Positions 6,768-9,966 of a stretch of 9,966 nt of DNA are shown here, piece by piece. Each line of letters opens with the position of its first letter. Position 1 is the first letter of the stretch. The notes beneath the pieces are model-generated. The model was not told the DNA's origin. It saw only the letters and a program-made list of their open reading frames with translations, and did no database searches. The translations under genes were made by a program, and so were the position numbers. Source of the DNA: JBBIOI01 sp037443425 (GTDB lineage Bacteria > Desulfobacterota > BSN033 > UBA1163); contig JBBIOI010000121.1 in assembly GCA_037443425.1 (NCBI GenBank), forward strand, positions 1-9,966, read 5' to 3'.

Positions 6768-7698
6768 TTAAAAAAACAGCTGACCGCTTTTCATCTCTTC
6801 GTAATAAAGAGACCTTTGGGTATAAAATTGGTTCTGAAGTCTAACTATATCATAAGGGGCAGATTTTTTCAAAGGAAAAAATCTAATCATTATTCTATTG
6901 GAATGCTGATACCTGCTGTTTTTATTATTGGGTTCATTAATAACCATATTTTTGACCAATGGTAAAATTATATCCATAAGTTCTTCACGATATTTAGATG
7001 CTTTACTTTTTTGAATTCCATGAATAATACTTATACAAGCACCCATAAATGCATCACAGAGTTGAATTAGATTGGCGCGCTCGTTTTCTTCGTGATTTTT
7101 GGGAAGAAATTCTACACTGTTGCACTCAAAAATGATGTTTTTTTCACTTTGAGAAATTTTATAAATACAATGCCAAGGAAAATACTCATCGTGTCGTTGT
7201 TGTCCTTCTTCGTGATATATTTTTTTAACCGATGATTTTCATATTAGGGAAAAAAGTTTTTAAGGCATATAAGATAGCACTTCTAAAGAATCTATTATAC
7301 TTACTATTAAATGGGTCAGTTAAGTCAAATTCTTCTTTATTAAGTTTTGTATCATTTATGCCTAAAATATAGCAATAAAATTTCTTAGAGCTTTTACTAA
7401 CATCCAAAATATACTCAAACCATCTTCTGCAAATATTTTTTGTGTCTATATCATCAATTTCGCTCCAATGGATAATGCGGTTATTTTTTAAATAGTATGG
7501 GGATTTACAATCTAAATTATTGCAAAACCTTTCTAATATAATATCTTCCAATAACGGATTTGATAAATCTTCAGCAATAATACCAATATAAAACCAGATA
7601 TCTCCTGTATAAGGACATTTTTCTGACTGTATTTCATCAGCGTAAATATTTATTTCTACAGGTTTATCCTCGGATATAATCCCAAACAAATCTTTCAT
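6768..7698 (-). pseudogene. DUF3800-type protein gene, broken by a one-base frame change
   Basis: The span is 931 bases, one more than 310 codons, so removing a single base restores a 309-residue protein, a normal length for DUF3800 proteins (predicted RNase H-like fold, function unproven, common in defence and mobile loci). The first part (7698-7225, 157 residues) begins MKDLFG and has YADE (19-22), the family's early acidic motif, then stops at TAA. The other part reads on in another frame from 7238 down to a stop at 6768: IYHEEGQQRHDEYF, then ANLIQLCDAFMGA, the typical C-terminal DUF3800 motif with its acidic residue. The frame must change between 7241 and 7225; the TTTT run at 7236-7239 (AAAA on the coding strand) is the likeliest indel site. 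The C-terminal part has no plausible start of its own near the break. The ATG overlaps the methyltransferase stop as ATGA, implying coupled translation. Sequencing error is the main alternative. Confidence 0.75.
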
Positions 7699-9966
7699 TT
7701 TGTAATTTCTTGTTCTACAATTTTTATTTCTTCATCTGTCAATCCATAGAGTTTATAAACCAACTGGTCAATCTGGCGCTCGTATTCTTTGACCTTTGCT
7801 TGCTTTTGTGGGTTTTCTAAATAATCTTTGGATTGGGTGAGGGAGAGGATTTGAGAAACGAGGTTTTCTATTTGTTTAACCATGTCCTGGTTTTGGGGCG
7901 TGACGGGAGGGATGGGGATTCTTCCTACATATTGATTTGAAAGTAAAAACCCTTTATCAGCATATTGATGGACATAAGTTTTGACATATAAATCTGTTAA
8001 TAAAGTATTCAAAATACCTATCACATACCTCAAATTATCTCCTACAAGAAACGCCATTGAATCCAGAACATATAAATCCTCTGTCACTAAACAAAAAGAA
8101 AATTGCTGTGTTACTCTTTGCCACACAATTTTTTCTTTTTCAAATTCCGTTAAGTAAGCATCAGTCGGGTTATTATCCAGTTCAAGCCAGTGATGTTGAC
8201 CTGCATAATCCTTATTTTGTTTTTCTTTCTTGGATCTTGTATATCTACATTGTCCCCGTGCTTTTAGTTCATTTTCAAACTTTTTTAAATGACTAACTAC
8301 GGCAGGACATAAGTCAGCTTGCTTATAAAACTCGAATTTTGCTAATATCACCCACAACCCTGCCCATTTGTAGTAGTATCTTCCAATGTCCCTTCCTCTT
8401 AAAATAGGTTTTATTATTTCTTCAGTTCTTTTTCTTTCTTCTTCTGTCTTGCAATTGGCAAGAATTTTATCTCTCGTTTCCGTATCAATAATAAATGCCT
8501 CGTTGTAGCCTGTTAAAACTCCCCTATAAATCTTTACATCCCAATCTTTTAATGGTTTTCCAATGCGTTCTATTTTTTCTTTAAGTTTTAAAACTTTTTC
8601 ATCAGCAAGAGTCCAACATTTATCATCAAGGATGGACTGTGGTATAGTGTTCTGATTTTTATTAATAAAAGAAATTACATTTTCATCTTTCGGAAGATTT
8701 CTTACATTGACAAATCTTATTTTGTGCCCCTTGTCTGGTTGTTTTTTTCTAAAGAGGATTATATTTGTATCAACTGCGGCTTCAAAGACTGGGTAGCCAC
8801 CAAAATCAACGATAATGACAACTTCTGACTTTTGTTTTAGAAACCTTCTTAATTTTTCACCATACTTTGCCCTCATCCATTTATTGCTTGAAATGAAACA
8901 GAAATGGCCATTAGGTTTCAATATTTGCCAACCTTTTTCATAAAAATATGTATAAAGGTCTGATGTGCTATTATAAATCTCATATCCTGCTTTTTGAAGT
9001 GATGGTTTTTGGTCCTTTATCCTTTCCTGCCTGACATACGGCGGGTTTGCAATAACGATATCAAAGCCATTTTTCTCTTTATGAAATGCCTCTGAAAAGT
9101 GCGTCCTAAAATCAAATTTTATATCTTCGTTTATTTCTGTGAATTGTTTAAATAATTTCATCTGGTCAATAAATAATTTATCAATTTCTTCCCTAATTTT
9201 TATTTTTTCAGAAGGTGATGTTACATCAAAAAGTTTATTTTTCTTTTCTTCAATTTTTTTAGAAATTTCATCATTAAGCAATACGACGCCCTTCGGGAGA
9301 CCTAAAAGAGAATTCCCACAAACCACTTTATAATCAAGGTTTGGAAGTGGTTTTATGGTGGAAAATTTTTCTTCATCTACAATCATTGAAAGCCAGAATC
9401 TTAGTTTGCATATCTCAACTGCTCCTGGGTCTATATCAACACCGTAAAGGGAGTTTTCAATTAAGTGGCGTTTTAAATCGTATGGGTTTATCTGCTTTCG
9501 AGTATAAATGGAAAGTAGCTTTCTTAATCTCACTATCTCATGCATTATCCCTACCGGGAATGCTCCTGAACCAACCGCAGGGTCACAAATTTTTATATCA
9601 GAAAGAAGATGATCAATATGGCCTGCATTTTGTCTTATGCTTTCTGGGATTTGATGTCTATATCTTTCTGTTTCTTTTCCTTTTTTTATAACTCTGGCTT
9701 CATTTTCTATGATAAGTTCTGCACATTTTACAAAGTTTTCTATATCTTCTCTGCTAACTTTACCCGACAATTCTGTTTCCAAATGATAAATCAAACTCTG
9801 CTGGCACATATAATGAACTATTTCTCTTGGTGTGTAGTAGACGCCATATTCTTTGTTAAACTTTGTCTCTTCTCCTTTTTTGCCAGATTTTAAAACCTGC
9901 ATATATTCATCAAAGTTATCTGGTCTAATTGCATTTAACTTTTCATAAATTTTACCAAGTAGTTCA
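7695..9966 (-). CDS. N6-adenine DNA methyltransferase, Eco57I/TaqI-like, 5' end outside window
   Basis: The frame is open to the right edge: 21 codons precede the Met at 9902, which lacks a ribosome binding site, so the start lies outside. About 756 residues are visible. Numbered from that Met: YYTPREIV (22-29, motif X region), DPAVGSGAF (107-115, motif I, S-adenosylmethionine binding, with Val for the usual Cys), GVDIDPGAVEICKLR (154-168, motif II region), NPPYV (286-290, catalytic motif IV of N6-adenine enzymes), FISSNKWMRAKYG (336-348), and about 455-600 resembling the TaqI-like C-terminal target-recognition domain (GRDIGRYYYKW, 503-513). It would transfer methyl groups to adenine in a specific DNA sequence. 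The missing N-terminus could hold a nuclease domain, as in type IIG enzymes, or simply more of the methylase; this cannot be decided here. Its stop overlaps the DUF3800 start by four bases, so the two form an operon. Target sequence unknown. Confidence 0.88.
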   Translation of the reverse strand, partial: ELLGKIYEKLNAIRPDNFDEYMQVLKSGKKGEETKFNKEYGVYYTPREIVHYMCQQSLIYHLETELSGKVSREDIENFVKCAELIIENEARVIKKGKETERYRHQIPESIRQNAGHIDHLLSDIKICDPAVGSGAFPVGIMHEIVRLRKLLSIYTRKQINPYDLKRHLIENSLYGVDIDPGAVEICKLRFWLSMIVDEEKFSTIKPLPNLDYKVVCGNSLLGLPKGVVLLNDEISKKIEEKKNKLFDVTSPSEKIKIREEIDKLFIDQMKLFKQFTEINEDIKFDFRTHFSEAFHKEKNGFDIVIANPPYVRQERIKDQKPSLQKAGYEIYNSTSDLYTYFYEKGWQILKPNGHFCFISSNKWMRAKYGEKLRRFLKQKSEVVIIVDFGGYPVFEAAVDTNIILFRKKQPDKGHKIRFVNVRNLPKDENVISFINKNQNTIPQSILDDKCWTLADEKVLKLKEKIERIGKPLKDWDVKIYRGVLTGYNEAFIIDTETRDKILANCKTEEERKRTEEIIKPILRGRDIGRYYYKWAGLWVILAKFEFYKQADLCPAVVSHLKKFENELKARGQCRYTRSKKEKQNKDYAGQHHWLELDNNPTDAYLTEFEKEKIVWQRVTQQFSFCLVTEDLYVLDSMAFLVGDNLRYVIGILNTLLTDLYVKTYVHQYADKGFLLSNQYVGRIPIPPVTPQNQDMVKQIENLVSQILSLTQSKDYLENPQKQAKVKEYERQIDQLVYKLYGLTDEEIKIVEQEITK

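Noticed and set aside
7225..7241. Programmed +1 ribosomal frameshift in the DUF3800 gene
   Set aside because: The direction fits (GGT TAA, moving one base forward), but re-pairing of the Gly tRNA on GTT is poor and no stimulatory Shine-Dalgarno-like site or structure is visible. An indel is simpler.

Overview
The window looks like chromosomal DNA of an uncultured Gram-negative bacterium, about 40% G+C in most places. Two signal-peptide proteins and a beta-barrel-like protein in one operon point to a diderm envelope. The mix of a gingipain-like (C25) peptidase, a PKD protein and this style of barrel recalls FCB-related or candidate-division WOR-3 type genomes. That placement is inference from family style only; no marker gene is present.

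Layout. 1-298: no convincing gene, but a repeat-rich patch (113-187) with an imperfect hairpin and five tandem heptamers. 299-664 (minus): a small SLOG-fold protein of the DUF2493/YspA type. 817-844: a near-consensus promoter firing rightward. 912-6645 (plus): a tight three-gene exported operon: (i) a C25 cysteine peptidase with FN3-like N-terminal domains and two Cys/His clusters; (ii) a protein that starts with what looks like the C25 propeptide domain, followed by Ig-like domains and a PKD domain; (iii) an outer-membrane beta-barrel-like protein. 6646-6767: a convergent intergenic region with a perfect 10-bp hairpin and a 14-bp tandem duplication; the hairpin is related, in opposite orientation, to the one near the left edge. 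6768-7698 (minus): a DUF3800-type gene broken by a one-base frame change. 7695-9966 (minus): a large N6-adenine DNA methyltransferase (Eco57I/TaqI-like) that runs off the right edge and overlaps the DUF3800 gene by ATGA.

How they fit. The left operon can be read as an envelope or secretion unit in which peptidase and propeptide-like domain are encoded as separate adjacent proteins rather than one precursor. The right part is a restriction-modification or defence locus, with the methyltransferase translationally coupled to a predicted RNase H-fold DUF3800 partner that is now frameshifted, unless the indel is a sequencing error.

The most interesting points are the split C25 architecture, the Cys/His clusters next to the peptidase core, the G+C-rich patch over the catalytic His and Cys, the methyltransferase-DUF3800 coupling with its frameshift, and the related hairpin/heptad repeats on both sides of the left gene block.
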